Shown: positions 21,557 through 33,076 of the stretch, piece after piece
How the letters are laid out: every line of letters begins with the position of its first letter
How positions within the stretch are numbered: position 1 is the first letter of the stretch
Source of the DNA: Parasponia andersonii
Taxonomy: Eukaryota; Streptophyta; Magnoliopsida; Rosales; Cannabaceae
DNA length: 64,000 bases
Assembly (NCBI GenBank): GCA_002914805.1
Contig: JXTB01000178.1
Location: 173,861-237,860 of the forward strand
Direction: 5' to 3'
The notes under the pieces: model-generated
Seen by the model: the letters and a program-made list of their open reading frames with translations, nothing else
Told to the model about the DNA's origin: nothing
The model's database searches: none
Program-made: the position numbers and the translations under genes

Positions 21557-22191
21557 TGTTATGCAATCTAAAATCTACATGGTCGTCAATGTCAAAAAGG
21601 GAAAGTAAGCGACTAAGTTTTACGCGTCAGGTCGCATCAGTAAGTAAAGTGCGACCTCTTCTGAATGAGTTAAAGTGCGACCAGTATGAAAAGAAAACCA
21701 GACCAAGATTCATCAAGCGGATAACCTACGAAGGAAGGGAAATAAAAGTTTCTCTATAAAGATCGACCAGTCATCTTATTTAAGTTATTACCCAGTTATA
21801 TTGTTACTCAAATTATATTTTCTAATTATGCAGTTACCCATTCTCACAATTTGGAAACATTAAGCTATCCTCACCTATATAAAGGGAGTTCAATGCAGTT
21901 GTGGGGGATCTTTTTTGATCTTTTGGGGAACTTTTCAAACCTTTACTTCTTCTTTCCGGACAACATATTGTAATTTTGAGCTCTTGGAATTCCGGCCTCG
22001 AAACTTAACAGAAACTCTTGTAATTGTCCAGAAAATAGCAACAAAACAGTGGATGTAGGCTCATCTTTTTAGGGGTTGAACTACTATAAAATTTTTGTCT
22101 TCTTATTTGCTGTGATTGATTAACTCTTTTCATACACAAGCCATATCTTGCAAATTTCCAAAATTTATTGTTGACAAAACCTCTGTCAACA
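21557..22191 (+). repeat. 5' LTR of the Tat element
   Basis: 635 bp, TG...CA. A TATA-like CCTATATAAAGG at 21871-21882 probably drives the element. The end forms TGTTGACAAAACCTCTGTCAACA, a short inverted repeat that is also kept in the old solo LTR at 11855. Confidence 0.92.
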
Positions 22192-22259
22192 ATTGGCGCT
22201 AGAAGGAGGGCTATTCTAGTAGAAAAAGAAAAAAATTGTCAATTCCGCTCCTTTTAATA

Positions 22260-24200
22260 ATGGCAAACACCAGAAACAACGGAACTAGCCAAAATCATCC
22301 CCAAAGTACTGCTGCTGCACAAGAAGATCCTGCTAGGATCAACCTGCCACGACCGCGCCAGAAAATATTGTCCGAAGACAGAATTGCATAGAGGCGGTAC
22401 TGGTCAACCTTCAACAAATCACTAGTCAGATCAATGACTCTCTACGACGACTTGCTGAGGGACAGATAGTGATTCCGCCACTCCACGAATGTCTTAGAGA
22501 ACGTCCTATTCAACAACCTAAGAGAGGAATATAGATCCTGGAGACAGGGAACCACGACCAACTTAAAATCCAGCAGGAGTGTCATGGAGATCGTATCTCC
22601 AAGGGAAAAGACAACGTCGCAGACTTGCCTCTGGAATCTGGTACTAAAAGTTCGAGCCTTGATCGTGACCATGGACAACCTTCCCAGAGAGCGACCATCA
22701 ATCGTGATTACCTAGACAACGAGCAAAAACGTCAATAGAGGAGTGTCTTTAAAAGGATCAATAGGGAATCTCGATAGAATCCCACAGACCTAAGACAACA
22801 TCTGGATCAGCGGTGTAGTCATGAGCGATCCACATCACATCACAATGACCGGAGTCGATCTCATTGCACAATTTCATTGGAATCCTTAAGGTCGCAGCAG
22901 ACCCTACCTAATCAACCCGCTTTATATCGTGACAACGAACAGAGGCCACCCCTACCACCAGTAAGAGAGAATGTTCTCTCTCTAAATGTCGATGTTCATA
23001 ATTTGAGGATTGCATTAGACACACTTGCTAGTTGGGAGGATGAGCTCACTGATGGGTATCGTCAATCGTCATTCAGCGAAGAGGTTTGAGCTGCCGTCTT
23101 ACCTGCTGGATTTAAACTTCCCACCATAAATACTTTTGATGGGAAAACAGATCCATAGGACCATATGGTTCACTTCAGTGACCTGATGGAACTTCATTGT
23201 GTTGATGATCTCACACAATGTAGATGCTTTGCTGTAACTCTCACAAGAGCTGCGAAGAAGTGGTTTCAAGGACTCAAGCCTGGCTTAATCTCGTCTTGGT
23301 AATAGCTTCAGACTGCTTTCTTAAGGCAATTCTAGGCCGCAAAGAATTTTACTGTTCCACTGCTGAGTCTGTCTGCTATTCGACAAGGCCTAGAGGAAAC
23401 TCTACGTTCTTATCAAAATCGTTTTATCTCAGAGTTGGCAAAGGTCAATAACCCACCTGAGGGAGGAGTTTTAACTCTTATGATGGCTAGAGTATGACCA
23501 GAAACTAAACTCTGGGAAGAGTTGCTAGAGCGAGAATGCAGAACTCTTGAAGACTTCTATCGAAGAGTTGGTCTATATCTACAGGTGGAATCTTCACGCG
23601 GAAACCTTCGTAAGACGACAAAGGGAGGAGGAAAGGATGCTGCTAAAGATGAGACCACAAACAACAACAATAATGATAAGAAGTCGAATAAAAGGAGTAA
23701 TGAACAATCGACTGAGAAGCAGCCCAAACAGAAAAAACAGGAGATTCTGAGAGCTCCATGAGGTTCAATAGTTATACTGAACTGAACGCACCCATAGATC
23801 ATATCTATGCCATCACAAACTAACAGGAGCGGTATCGACAACTGGAACCAATGAAAAGAGATAGAATGAGGTGGGACCCTGAGCAAATTTTGCCGGTATC
23901 ATAATGACATTGGACATGATACTAATAACTGCTTTGCCCTGAAAGATGAGATCAAAAGATTAATTAAAGAAAGGAGGCTGTGGCAGTACACCAAACAAAA
24001 TAATGAAAGGCGAGAAGAAAACCAACAGCAACCTCTAGAAATTCAACGCGAGGTGCGAACTATTTTCGAAGGACCGCACGTTGGTGGAGATTCCAAGAGA
24101 GCGCAGGATAGATATGCATGAGAAGCTCGATAGCAGCCGTTAACCAATGTCATACACCTTGAGCAGCGACCACGAAAGCTTCAGCGAGTACTGGATATAG
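22260..24200 (+). pseudogene. gag of the Tat element (decayed)
   Basis: Starts ATG at 22260 (MANTRNNGTSQ), 68 bp after the LTR, and is stopped at 22391. The capsid-like retrotransposon gag core is readable from about 23110 to 23600 in two frames (TFDGKTDPWDHMVHFSDLME, then AAKKWFQGLKPG, then NRFISELAKVNNPPEGG and LEDFYRRVGLYLQVE). A basic, N/K-rich linker follows (23600-23760). The C-terminal CRYHNDIGHDTNNC segment (about 23890-23935) resembles the zinc-binding tail of Tat gag proteins. At least four stops or frameshifts interrupt it. Gag would package the element RNA. Confidence 0.85.
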
Positions 24201-24204
24201 ATAT

Positions 24205-24720
24205 TACCTTCATAGAATAAGACACGAGGGAGATCCATTATCTACATAATGATGCATTGGTCATAAAGATCAATTGTGGAAGCACGCAATTATGGCGAGT
24301 ATTGGTCGATAACAGGAGTACTGTTGACATCTTGTACTACGACGCCTTTAAAAAGATGGGGCTGAATGAGAAAGCCTGTCGTCACTCCACTGTACGAATT
24401 CATTGGTAACAACATAATGCCTATGGACATGATCGAGTTAATGGTCAATGTAGGTACCTATCCTAGGGTTTCAACAGTAATGACCCAATTCTTGGTTGTA
24501 GATTGCCCCTCTGCATTCAATGTTGTACAAGGAAGACCGACACTGAAGGAACTTCGAGCTATTGCTTCAACCTACCATCTTGCTATGAAATTCCTGACCC
24601 AACATAGAGTAGGCAAAGTGCAAGGAAACCAAAATGATGCCCGGACTTGTTATAACAAATCGTTAAAGCTTGCAGCAAAGAATGCGACACCTCCCACAAT
24701 GATGGTCTAGCTACCAAGAG
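24205..24720 (+). pseudogene. Aspartic protease region of the Tat element
   Basis: Contains the HNDALVIKINCGSTQLWRVL lead-in and an active-site region reading VDNRSTVDILYYDAF (about 24306-24350), where related elements have VDGGS, so the catalytic Asp-Gly context is altered. The following open frame (24366-24710) keeps the flap-to-C-terminal segment ending AFNVVQGRPTLKELRAI. A frameshift separates the two. It would have processed Gag-Pol; as written it is probably inactive. Confidence 0.75.
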
Positions 24721-24809
24721 AAGCGTCAATAGCGTCAATCGAAATGATAAGCGAAGACCTAGACCCTCAAGAAATCAATGGAGAGGTCAAAATTTGACCC
24801 ATTGAAGAC

Positions 24810-26184
24810 TTGGAGAATTTGCCATTTGACAGGTCCTCCAAGATTTTAAAGATTGGAATGAAGCTTCACGAACCTGTGCATACTTCATTGATCGCTTTTC
24901 TGAAATCTAACTTGGATGTCTTTGCATGGCAACATTCGGACATGATGGGGATCAATCCAAATATCATATGCCATCATCTTAACATAGATCTGACAAAAAA
25001 GCCTATACGGCAAAAAAGAAAAGCTATGAATCCAGAGCGCTATGTCGCATTGAAAGAAGAGGTTGAGAAGTTGCTCAAAATTGAATTTATCAGGGAATCT
25101 TTTTACCCGAACTGGCTTGCTAACCCGGTTTTGGTAAAGAAACCTAATGGGAAGTGGAGAACGTGCATCAATTTCACTGATCTCAACAAAGCATGCCCGA
25201 AAGACAGCTTTCCCTTTCCAAGAATCGACCAACTTGTAAATGCGACATCGGGGCATGAACTCTTAAGTTTATGGACACATATTCTGGATACAATCAAATC
25301 CCTAAGTGCGAGCTAGATGAGGAGCATACCTCGTTCATCACTGATCAGGGATTATACTGTTATAAAAGATGCCCTTCGGACTCATCAACATAGGAGTGAC
25401 CTACCAGCATCTTTTCAATATGATGTTTGCAAAACTTGGCAAGATAATGGAAGTATATATTGACGACATGTTGGTGAAGTCGAAGAAAGCCAAAGATCAC
25501 ATCAAGCATCTTGATGAGACTTTCAAAATTCTTCGAAAGTATTAAATGAAGCTGAATCCCCAGAAGTGTGCATTCGGGGTAGTATCTGGAAAATTTCTGG
25601 GATTCATGGTCAATCATCAAGGCATTGAAGCTAATCGTCAGAAGATACAAGCGCTGATTGATATGCAATCTCCTCGCAAACCTAGGGATGTACAGAGCCT
25701 GGCAAGAAGAGTAGCTGCACTGAGTCGATTTGTATCCAGGTCGACTGATAAATGCCAACTGTTCTTTGAAGTATTGAAGGGTTCGAAGAAGTTCGAGTGG
25801 ATGGAAGAATGCGAACAGGCGTTTCAAAAATTGAAGGCACACTTGGGTTCTCCTCCACTCTTGTCGAAGCTAAATCTAGGGGAAGAATTATATTTATACC
25901 TCGCTGTTTCTAAATATGCGACAAGTGCTGCGTTAATTCAAGAATATGAGAATATACAACGACCAGTATATTACATAAGTAAAAGATTGCTCGACGCCAA
26001 AACAAGATATCCAGAGATGGAGAAATTGGCGTTAGCACTCATTATCGCATCCAAGAAGCTTCGACCTTATTTTCATGTGCACACCATCATAGACTTCACG
26101 AATTTTCCGTTAAAGTAGGTTCTACAAAAACCCGAAGCATCAAGACGACTACTTAAGTGGGCAGTTGAGTTAAGTCAGTTTGAC
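24810..26184 (+). pseudogene. Reverse transcriptase and first RNase H of the Tat element
   Basis: Open at 24810-25316 with the RT start (ANPVLVKKPNGKWRTCINFT, DLNKACPKDSFPFPRID). A frameshift at about 25262, then KLGKIMEVYIDDMLVKSKKA with the catalytic YIDD at about 25456, a stop at 25543, then open to 26118 with the connection and RNase H domain (FEWMEECEQAFQKLKAHL, DAKTRYPEMEKLALAL) and a stop after FPLK. The catalytic residues are still present although the frame is broken. Confidence 0.9.
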
Positions 26185-26840
26185 ATCGATTTTCAACCCC
26201 GCATAGCGGTTAAAGGGCAAGCTCTTACAGATTTCATTGCGGAGTTCACATATGATGTTAATCCTCCCACGGAAGTAATCGAAAAACCTGTTATAGATTT
26301 ATCAGGATTGTGGAAGCTTTACGTCGATGGGTCGTCAAACGAAAGTGGAGCTGGTGCGGGTATTGTTCTAATCAGTCCTGAAAGGCACAATATTCATTGT
26401 GTACTTTGCTTCAAATTTCTAGCATCAAATAATGAGGTAGAGTATGAAGTACTGATAGCTGGGCTAAAGCTCGCACAAGAAATGAAGGTCAAAATGATTG
26501 AGGTATACAGTGATTCCCAGCTGGTCATTTCTCAAGTGAATGGCGAGTATCAAGCAAGAGGAGAGAGAATGATGGCTTATTTACAGGAGGTACAAAGATT
26601 ATTCTCGACATTCACTGCCTATAACATTCAACTTCTTCCTCGCATTAACAATACTCGGGCAGATGCTCTAGCTAAGCTCGCCTCAACAAAAGATACCGAG
26701 TTACTAAAGGTGGTCCCTATTGAGTTTCTTACAAAACCAAGTATCGAAGCAGAACCCCAAATAGCTATGACAGTTGACAAAAAATCATCGTGGATGAATC
26801 CTATAATGAAGTACATACAAAATGGTGATCTCCCCGAAAA
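26185..26840 (+). pseudogene. Second (archaeal-type) RNase H of the Tat element
   Basis: Within the open frame 26308-27042. The motif LYVDGSSNESGAGAGIVLIS gives the first Asp, NNEVEYEVL the Glu, VYSDSQLVISQVNGEY the second Asp and NTRADALAKLAS the last Asp, so the D-E-D-D set is intact. This extra RNase H, located between the normal RNase H and integrase, is the diagnostic feature of Tat elements. Confidence 0.9.
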
Positions 26841-28017
26841 CAAAGATGACGCAAAGCGACTTCGAATGAAGGAAGCTTGCTATGTTATCTATAACGAGAA
26901 GCTTTATCGAAGAAGTTTTGGTGCGCCGTTATTGTTATGTGTCGACAAAGAAAAAGCACACTACATTATGAGGGAAATTCACGACGGAATATGTGGAAAT
27001 CATTCCAAGAGGCAGGCACTTGCGAAGAAAGTTCTCAGATAAGGGTACTTCTAGCTAACTTTGAAAAGGATACAATGGAATTTACTAGGAGGTGTGACAA
27101 ATGCCAATGATTTGCAACTGTTCCTAGAATGCCACATGTTCCTCTCACTCCAATGACCAGTCCATGGCACGAGGTGGATTGATATTATCGGGATGCTTCC
27201 ATTGGCACGAGGTGGATTGAAGTATGCAGTGGTCGCAGTCGATTATTTCACCAAGTGGATAGAAGCTGAAGCCTTGAGTACCATTTCCGCAAAAAAGATG
27301 ATAGATTTGGTTTACAAATCTATAATCTGTCGTTATGGTATACCACATACAATAATTTCTGATAATGGGAAACGATTTGACTACGATGAGTTCTGTAACT
27401 TCTGCGATAACTTAGGCATCAAGAAGAATTTCTCTGCTGTTGTTCATCCACAAGCCAATGGACAGGTCGAAGCGGTAAATAAAATACTTAAACAGAATAT
27501 AAAGACAAAGTTGAAAGAGTATAAAAGAGCTTGGCCAAAAATACTCCCTGAAGTTTTATGGGCTTATCGCACCAATCAACGAACCACTACTGGAGAGAGT
27601 CCATTCTCTTTAGCTTATGGATATGAAGCAATGGTTCCGGTTGAAATTGGTATGAGCTCTCTACGACGATCAACCTATGAGCAAGATCACAACAAAACAC
27701 TAGTGACGATTGAGCTCGATCTCTTAAAAGAAAGGCATAAGCAGTCTCAGCTTCGAATCACATCATATCAATAGCGCACTGCTCGATATTATAACTCTAA
27801 AGTCAGAAGAAGAGAATTTGAAGTTGGTGATCTTGTTCTTCAGCAAGTCCTATCTACTAATAAAGAGCACATTGCTGGTGTATTTGGACCTTCTTGGGAA
27901 GAACCGTATGTGATTGATGCCATCATTCGACCTAGGACATATAAGTTAGCTCGTACTGGTGGACAAAAGATCGAGCATGCCTAGAATGTAGAACAACTTC
28001 GTTGTTATTCTCAGTAA
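26841..28017 (+). pseudogene. Integrase of the Tat element
   Basis: The N-terminal zinc-binding part (YRRSFGAPLLLCV, IHDGICGNHSKRQALAKKVL) ends in a stop at 27042; the CDKCQ part follows in a shifted frame. The catalytic core is open at 27193-27774 with VAVDYFTKWIEAE (Asp), TIISDNGKRFDYDEF (Asp) and NGQVEAVNKILKQN (Glu), i.e. DD-E retained. A stop lies at 27774. The C-terminal part (RREFEVGDLVLQQV, GPSWEEPYVIDAI, YKLARTGG) runs to about 28017. It would have inserted the cDNA copy into host DNA. Confidence 0.9.
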
Positions 28018-28721
28018 ATTTCCATATATTTTCAACAATCTGAGGGACATCTTATGTTCGTCATTCATGGGACATCATGTCTTCATCATTCATCATTCGT
28101 CAATAAAGATATCTACTTGAATTCGTAATTCATTGATCGTCATTTGATTTTTGATATTCAAATAAAGATGTATTCTCTTCGATTATAGTTGTATGGCAAT
28201 CTTCGAACACCATAAAACTCGGGGGGCGGTGGGATCAGAACATTATCTCCTGCTCGCTTCCTAAGGGACTATGCAAACATCCATTTAGAGGAGTTGGAAT
28301 GTTAGATCCTAAAATTTCCTAAAATTTCTTAAAATCTTAGGATTTTCTCCTCGCTTCATGCCTTAGCATGTCGTATTACACAATTTCCCTCCTCGAACAA
28401 CAAAGTAACTAAGCAAAATGTTCATTGTTGAATGTGATACATTGCTATATTATATTTTACCATGGAATTTTTGAAAAATAGTACTGAGTTTGCATCACTC
28501 ATACTTACTGTTTTCTTAAGCAACCTAACCTATCATAACACTTAAAACCCGTTTTAAGCTTGTTGGATTCAAATCGCAATAGCATACTGATCAGTCACCT
28601 AGTGATTAACTACTTGGTTAAATTATGCATTTTTATATAACGATGCAGTGTTTAGTTGTTTTGCAGGAATAAACCATCTATTGATAAAAGCTCGCACCCG
28701 TGTGCAAGCAAAATATTACTA
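28018..28721. other. Spacer between integrase and antisense gene
   Basis: No coding signal on either strand. AT-rich sequence with a short A-rich run at about 28723-28733 next to the end of the antisense gene. Confidence 0.5.
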
Positions 28722-30872
28722 AGAAAAAAAAAAAGACTGTGCGGACATGCTCGCTCTACCATCTCTAGTTTGGCCGCCTCTGCTTCCCTCCAACTTTGGA
28801 CAAGCTCGACCACGTCTTAACCAAGGATGGAAAAGTCAAAATCCGGATGTTCGCAAAAGATATTATATATTATGGTCGATGAGGTAATGTCACTAGCTTT
28901 TTCTTCGAGCTCCTTGCCTTCAGCAGCCTTGAACTCTTCTATAGCCTTGTGAGCCACCTCTGTTGTTGCCTCTTTCATACGATCCGGATGCTCGGAGATG
29001 ACCTTCTCAAGTTCTTTAATTTTCTCCTCGAGCTTCTCCTTTTCGAGCCTTTCCTTGGTCAGACCTTTGAGCAGCTACTGCCTCTCTAATTCGAAGGCTT
29101 TTCTCTCTTCCTCGCGAGCTTTCTCCGAGTCCTTGAATGCTTGGATTATTTCTTCAACTTTTTCGGCTTTTTCCAAACATTCAAGGATTGGATCATGCAT
29201 TAGAATAGCAGCTGCAACAGTCTACAAATGTAACACATCAGTAGCAAAAAAGTGCGTTGAAGAATGAAGATAGAGGCCACTTACATTCGCCAGCATCTTC
29301 ATTGCAGAACTGAAGGCGATCTTGACCGGTCGTCATTTCACCCTCTCCCAGCCATCCTTAGAGGTAAAACGGTCGACAAAGGCCGCGGTCATGCCAGCTT
29401 TTTCTAGCAGTGGGCAAAGGAGTGCGAAAAATTCCTCGTCTTTATCAACTTGGCTCGGTCCTTCATCAGAAGTGGCCGTCTCCTTAGATGGCTCAGGTTG
29501 GCTCGTAGTTGGTGGAGGCTGAGGAGGCGAGCTCATTGGGATGTCTTCAAAGGCGACCTTTCATTTCTTTGAATTATCGACCTTCTCTTTCCTTTTCGAC
29601 AAAGATGGTATGCCCTCTAGTGTCTTGGATTTTGCCATCGACCCCAGGGTTGAAGGTGGTGCTCGCAGTGTGCTGCCGATTGTCATATCTGTACAGATGG
29701 TTGGTTCGCATACAAGGTGTACAATATGACAAAAAGAATAGAAATAACTACCTTCTTGTTGCTGGGAAATCGGTGGTGATACGGCTTCAAGAGATGATGG
29801 TTCCAAGGTGGTAGGGGTAGCAGGTGCTTTTTGCTTCCTGGGTTTGGAAGACGAGGCACTCCTTTCCTTCTATTTCCTCGGCTTCTTCTTCTTTGAGCTC
29901 GAGGATTCGTTTGGACGATAGGCAGAATCTGGAAAAGTGGCATCCCTTGGAAGTAGTCCGCAAGCAACTAAGTTCTTGGATGTCCCAAGCTTCTTCCAAT
30001 CGAATTCTTCGATCGGAAGGTTGTTTATTTTATACACCCTTGCGAGCTGCTCCTTGGAGAGACCTGGTCATTCCCTATCATCTGCGATGACATGCGAATA
30101 TGATCAGAATAATGTATTTATATAGAAAAGGCAGTAACGTGAAAGTTACCTACCAAGGTTCTCAAAGAAGCCGTTATCCACATAGTCAAAGTGGAAAAAT
30201 GGATTTTTTCATTTCGCATGTTGTTGCGAATACCGTAGATGGTTTTTATGGCTTGGTTCAACCACTTGCTCACATAGAAGAAGCCGAAGTTTGACGGGTT
30301 CGATTTCACTTGGTAGAACCAAGCGAACTCTTCAGGGGTGGGGGTTCCTAAACCTAATTTATGGTATAGTATGTATAGACCTACCATGTATCTATATCTG
30401 TTTGGGGTGAGTTGAAAAGGAACGACCCCATAATAATCAATGATGGATTTTATGTATGGATGGAGTGGGAATGGACCCCACATTTGAGGACTGCTTCTGA
30501 GAACGAGGCAATTCCGCGAGGAGGTGTGTGGGACCAATTGACCTCCATGGGAAAGCGAAGAGGGATATCGATCTTAAAGTTGCAAACAATCTTACTGAGC
30601 TTGTTTGTTGTATAGCTCATCCTTATATTGGTACATGACCATTGTCCCTCCACATATTGGTAACCCATTGCAAATGCAGGGGTATACCTGATATGCTGAG
30701 GCCACTGGTCTTGAGGGAGGTCACCTATACGAGGACTATTTTGCCTGACCCTGGTTATCTCAACTTCAGGCTCTGGCTCAATATAGTCTTCAAGATTTAT
30801 AATACTAACACTTGCATTGGAAGAATCTCTTGAGAACGTGTTTCTTTCCCTAAAATCCTCACTACTAGACAT
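28722..30872 (-). pseudogene. Antisense gene of the Tat element, with introns and coiled coil
   Basis: Reads toward the integrase. ATG at 30872 (MSSSEDFRERNT). The first exon includes a gypsy-type Transposase_28-like core (LHPYIKSIIDYYGVVPFQL through EEFAWFYQV) broken by one frameshift at about 30480. The donor TTGGTAG/GTAAC at about 30151 joins an acceptor ATCGCAG at about 30086. The next exon has a Ser/Lys/Pro-rich linker with basic runs. A second short intron is seen at about 29751-29692 (AAG/GTAGTT to TGTACAG). The C-terminal part, about 29220-28740, is a long charged coiled coil (LEKAEKVEEIIQAF, EKEKLEEKIKELEKVI) with one TAG. Such antisense frames between integrase and 3' LTR are known in some Tat-group elements; their function is not established. 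Several stops suggest it is dead here. Confidence 0.7.
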
Positions 30873-31878
30873 CTGAGAAGAGATATGGATAGGGTTTAGA
30901 CCTACGCGAGCAACATGATTTTTCGCTATATGCGAGCAGTTTGGGGTCACATCCTAGGATTGCAATAATAGGCAGCTCATCGGATTTTTTCTAATCGATC
31001 TAAGGATTCATAAAAATATTCAAGTAGTTCGTCAAAAAATAAATAAATAAGGTTTCAGACCCTAAAAACTCTTACGAGTTCGTCTCTGTCAATCATCTAA
31101 AAGAGAGTATTCTATAAACTAAGGATCTGAAAAATTTCCATTTCAGCCTATCTGAGTGTGGGACTGATTTCTATTCAGGACATTTGGGTTCTACAATTTG
31201 TCCCTATTTCTAGAAGTAAAATCTTAGAGCAGAAAAATTGAACAATAAAAGACAGGATATATACTAACCTTTCTTAGGAGATTGAAGGATCGAGATGTCG
31301 TCTGAAGGATTGCGGTGATAACTTGGCCAGAGAAAATGATGGATTTGAGCGAGCTATGAAATAGGAGGATGCCGGGGAATTTTTTCTTTATGAGCACTTC
31401 AGGACTACAGAACTGAGAGGAACGGGGTGATAGGGTTCGAGTTTTGAAGAAAGAAGCGGATAAAATTCTTCAATATATATGTGTCGAGCGTCGTCAGATC
31501 ACAACCATAGATAAAGGTATTTAATTTTCAGATCCAAAAGCCGAACTTCACGCGGGATTTAATTTTCTGAAATTAAATCGGTATCTTTTCAAAATTTGAA
31601 ATGTCTCGATTTAAGACAACAGCTAGCGTCATCGCAATCATCACGTCTGCTCAGAAATAGAAAAGACTCCTCGAATTTCGCTACTATCCTAAGAAAAGGT
31701 TGCACGTGATTACATCTGTCTGAAGAAGGTACGCGTGGTTCTGAAAATGTGTGATTTGAGAATTGACGGCTCTTCGAAGACATCAAGATAATGTCATGAC
31801 GTCGCATTAATAAGCTCGCACTTATCATAGAAGGAAGCTCCATTTTGTCCTAAAGAAACTAATGGAGCTAGGGGCAAT
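30873..31878. other. Upstream region of the antisense gene and 3' end of internal domain
   Basis: No supported gene. The open frame 31589-31843 (minus) has no recognisable motif. If the antisense gene is transcribed, its promoter should lie here. The last bases, GGAGCTAGGGGCAA, form the likely polypurine tract for plus-strand priming. Confidence 0.5.
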
Positions 31879-32538
31879 TGTTATGCAATCTAAAATCTAC
31901 ATGGTCGTCAATGCAAAAAAGGGAAAGTAAGCGACCAAGTTTTACGCGTCAGGTCGCATGAGTAAGTAAAGTGCGACCTCCTCCGAATGAATAAAGTACG
32001 ATCTCCTCCGAATGAGTTAAAGTGCGACCAGTATGAAAAGAAAACCAGACCAAGATTCATCAAGCGGGTAACCTACGAAGGAAGGGAAATAAAAGTTTCT
32101 CTATAAAGATCGACCAGTCATCTTATTTAAGTTATTACCCAGTTATATTGTTACTCAAATTATATTTTCTAATTATGCAGTTACCTATTCTCACAATTTG
32201 GAAACATTAAGCTATCCTCACCTATATAAAGGGAGTTCAATGCAGTTGTGGGGGATCTTTTTTGATCTTTTGGGGAACTTTTCAAACCTTTACTTCTTCT
32301 TTCCGGACAACATATTGTAATCTTGAGCTCTTGGAATTCCAGCCTCGAAACTTAACGAAAACTCTTGTAATTCTCCAGAAAATAGTAACAAAACAGTGGA
32401 CGTAGGCTCATGTTTTTTGGGGCTGAACCACTATAACATTCTTGTCTCCTTATTTACTATGATTGATTAACCCTTTTCACACACAAGCCACATCTTGCAA
32501 ATTTCCATAATTTATTGTTGACAAAACCTCCGTCAACA
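31879..32538 (+). repeat. 3' LTR of the Tat element
   Basis: 660 bp. Identical layout to the 5' LTR, with a 25-bp tandem duplication near position 110 of the LTR (CTCCTCCGAATGA repeated) that accounts for the length difference. Confidence 0.92.
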
Positions 32539-32543
32539 CTATG

Positions 32544-32842
32544 ATATTGATCTAATAATCAAGTGTCAGTGCAATTTTCACAAGGAAAAGTTTATGCTTT
32601 TCTCATATCTTTCTTTCTTTACTCCTTTAAGTGTAAGAGTGGTTCTCTAGAGAGAAGAAATATATATTGGTGAGAGATGTTTTTTTTGGCTGTGAGAGTG
32701 GTTCAGGTGAGAGTTGATATAGGTGGATTTTGGGTTATGGAATGAAATTTGCAAGTCATCATATTCTTTAATATAGTGGAATTTTATAGTTGCACTTATA
32801 GCGATACCACAATAAATATCTGCCTTATTTGTCTGTGTTTAT
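32544..32842. other. NLR downstream flank, second piece
   Basis: It continues the homology to the intact gene's flank (8750-9060) exactly where the Gypsy element broke it. Shared landmarks are AGAGTGGTTCT.TAGAGAG, TTGG..AGAGAT and CTTTAATA.AGTG.AATTTT. No gene. Confidence 0.75.
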
Positions 32843-33076
32843 TGTTGTGGAAATTATGAACACAAGTGCAAGTCACCAAACAATAAATATAGAGTAAAAA
32901 GAGTATCATCCCACAAAACTTTTTATTGCCAATTACTGAGTCTTATTAATCCTTAATTTTATTTGAACAATCTTAAAGTGTTTATTGAAGAAAAATGAAA
33001 TTAAACAAATGAAATCAAGCTCATAAATAACTCAAGAAAACTTTCACAAATTAAAAGCATATGGTTTCGATTTCAC

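Larger units (their letters stand above)
21557..32538 (+). mobile_element. Complete Ty3/Gypsy LTR retrotransposon, Tat lineage
   Basis: Full element of about 11 kb with 5' LTR 21557-22191 and 3' LTR 31879-32538, both TGTTATG...GTCAACA, and a perfect target duplication CTATG at 21552-21556 and 32539-32543. After the 5' LTR comes ATTGGCGCTAGAAGGAGG (22192 on), the TTGGCGC-type primer-binding site common in this group. AGCTAGGGGCAA before the 3' LTR is the likely polypurine tract. Order of domains: gag, aspartic protease, RT, RNase H, a second archaeal-type RNase H, integrase, then an antisense gene. The double RNase H is the hallmark of Tat. By eye the LTRs differ at about 30 of 635 aligned positions (mostly C/T changes), plus a 25-bp duplication in the 3' LTR. 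Many stops and frameshifts make it non-autonomous now. Confidence 0.95.

Noticed and set aside
28998..29267. Ser/Phe-rich plus-strand frame in the Gypsy element
   Set aside because: It is the shadow of the antisense coiled-coil coding sequence, whose minus-strand reading is far more regular.
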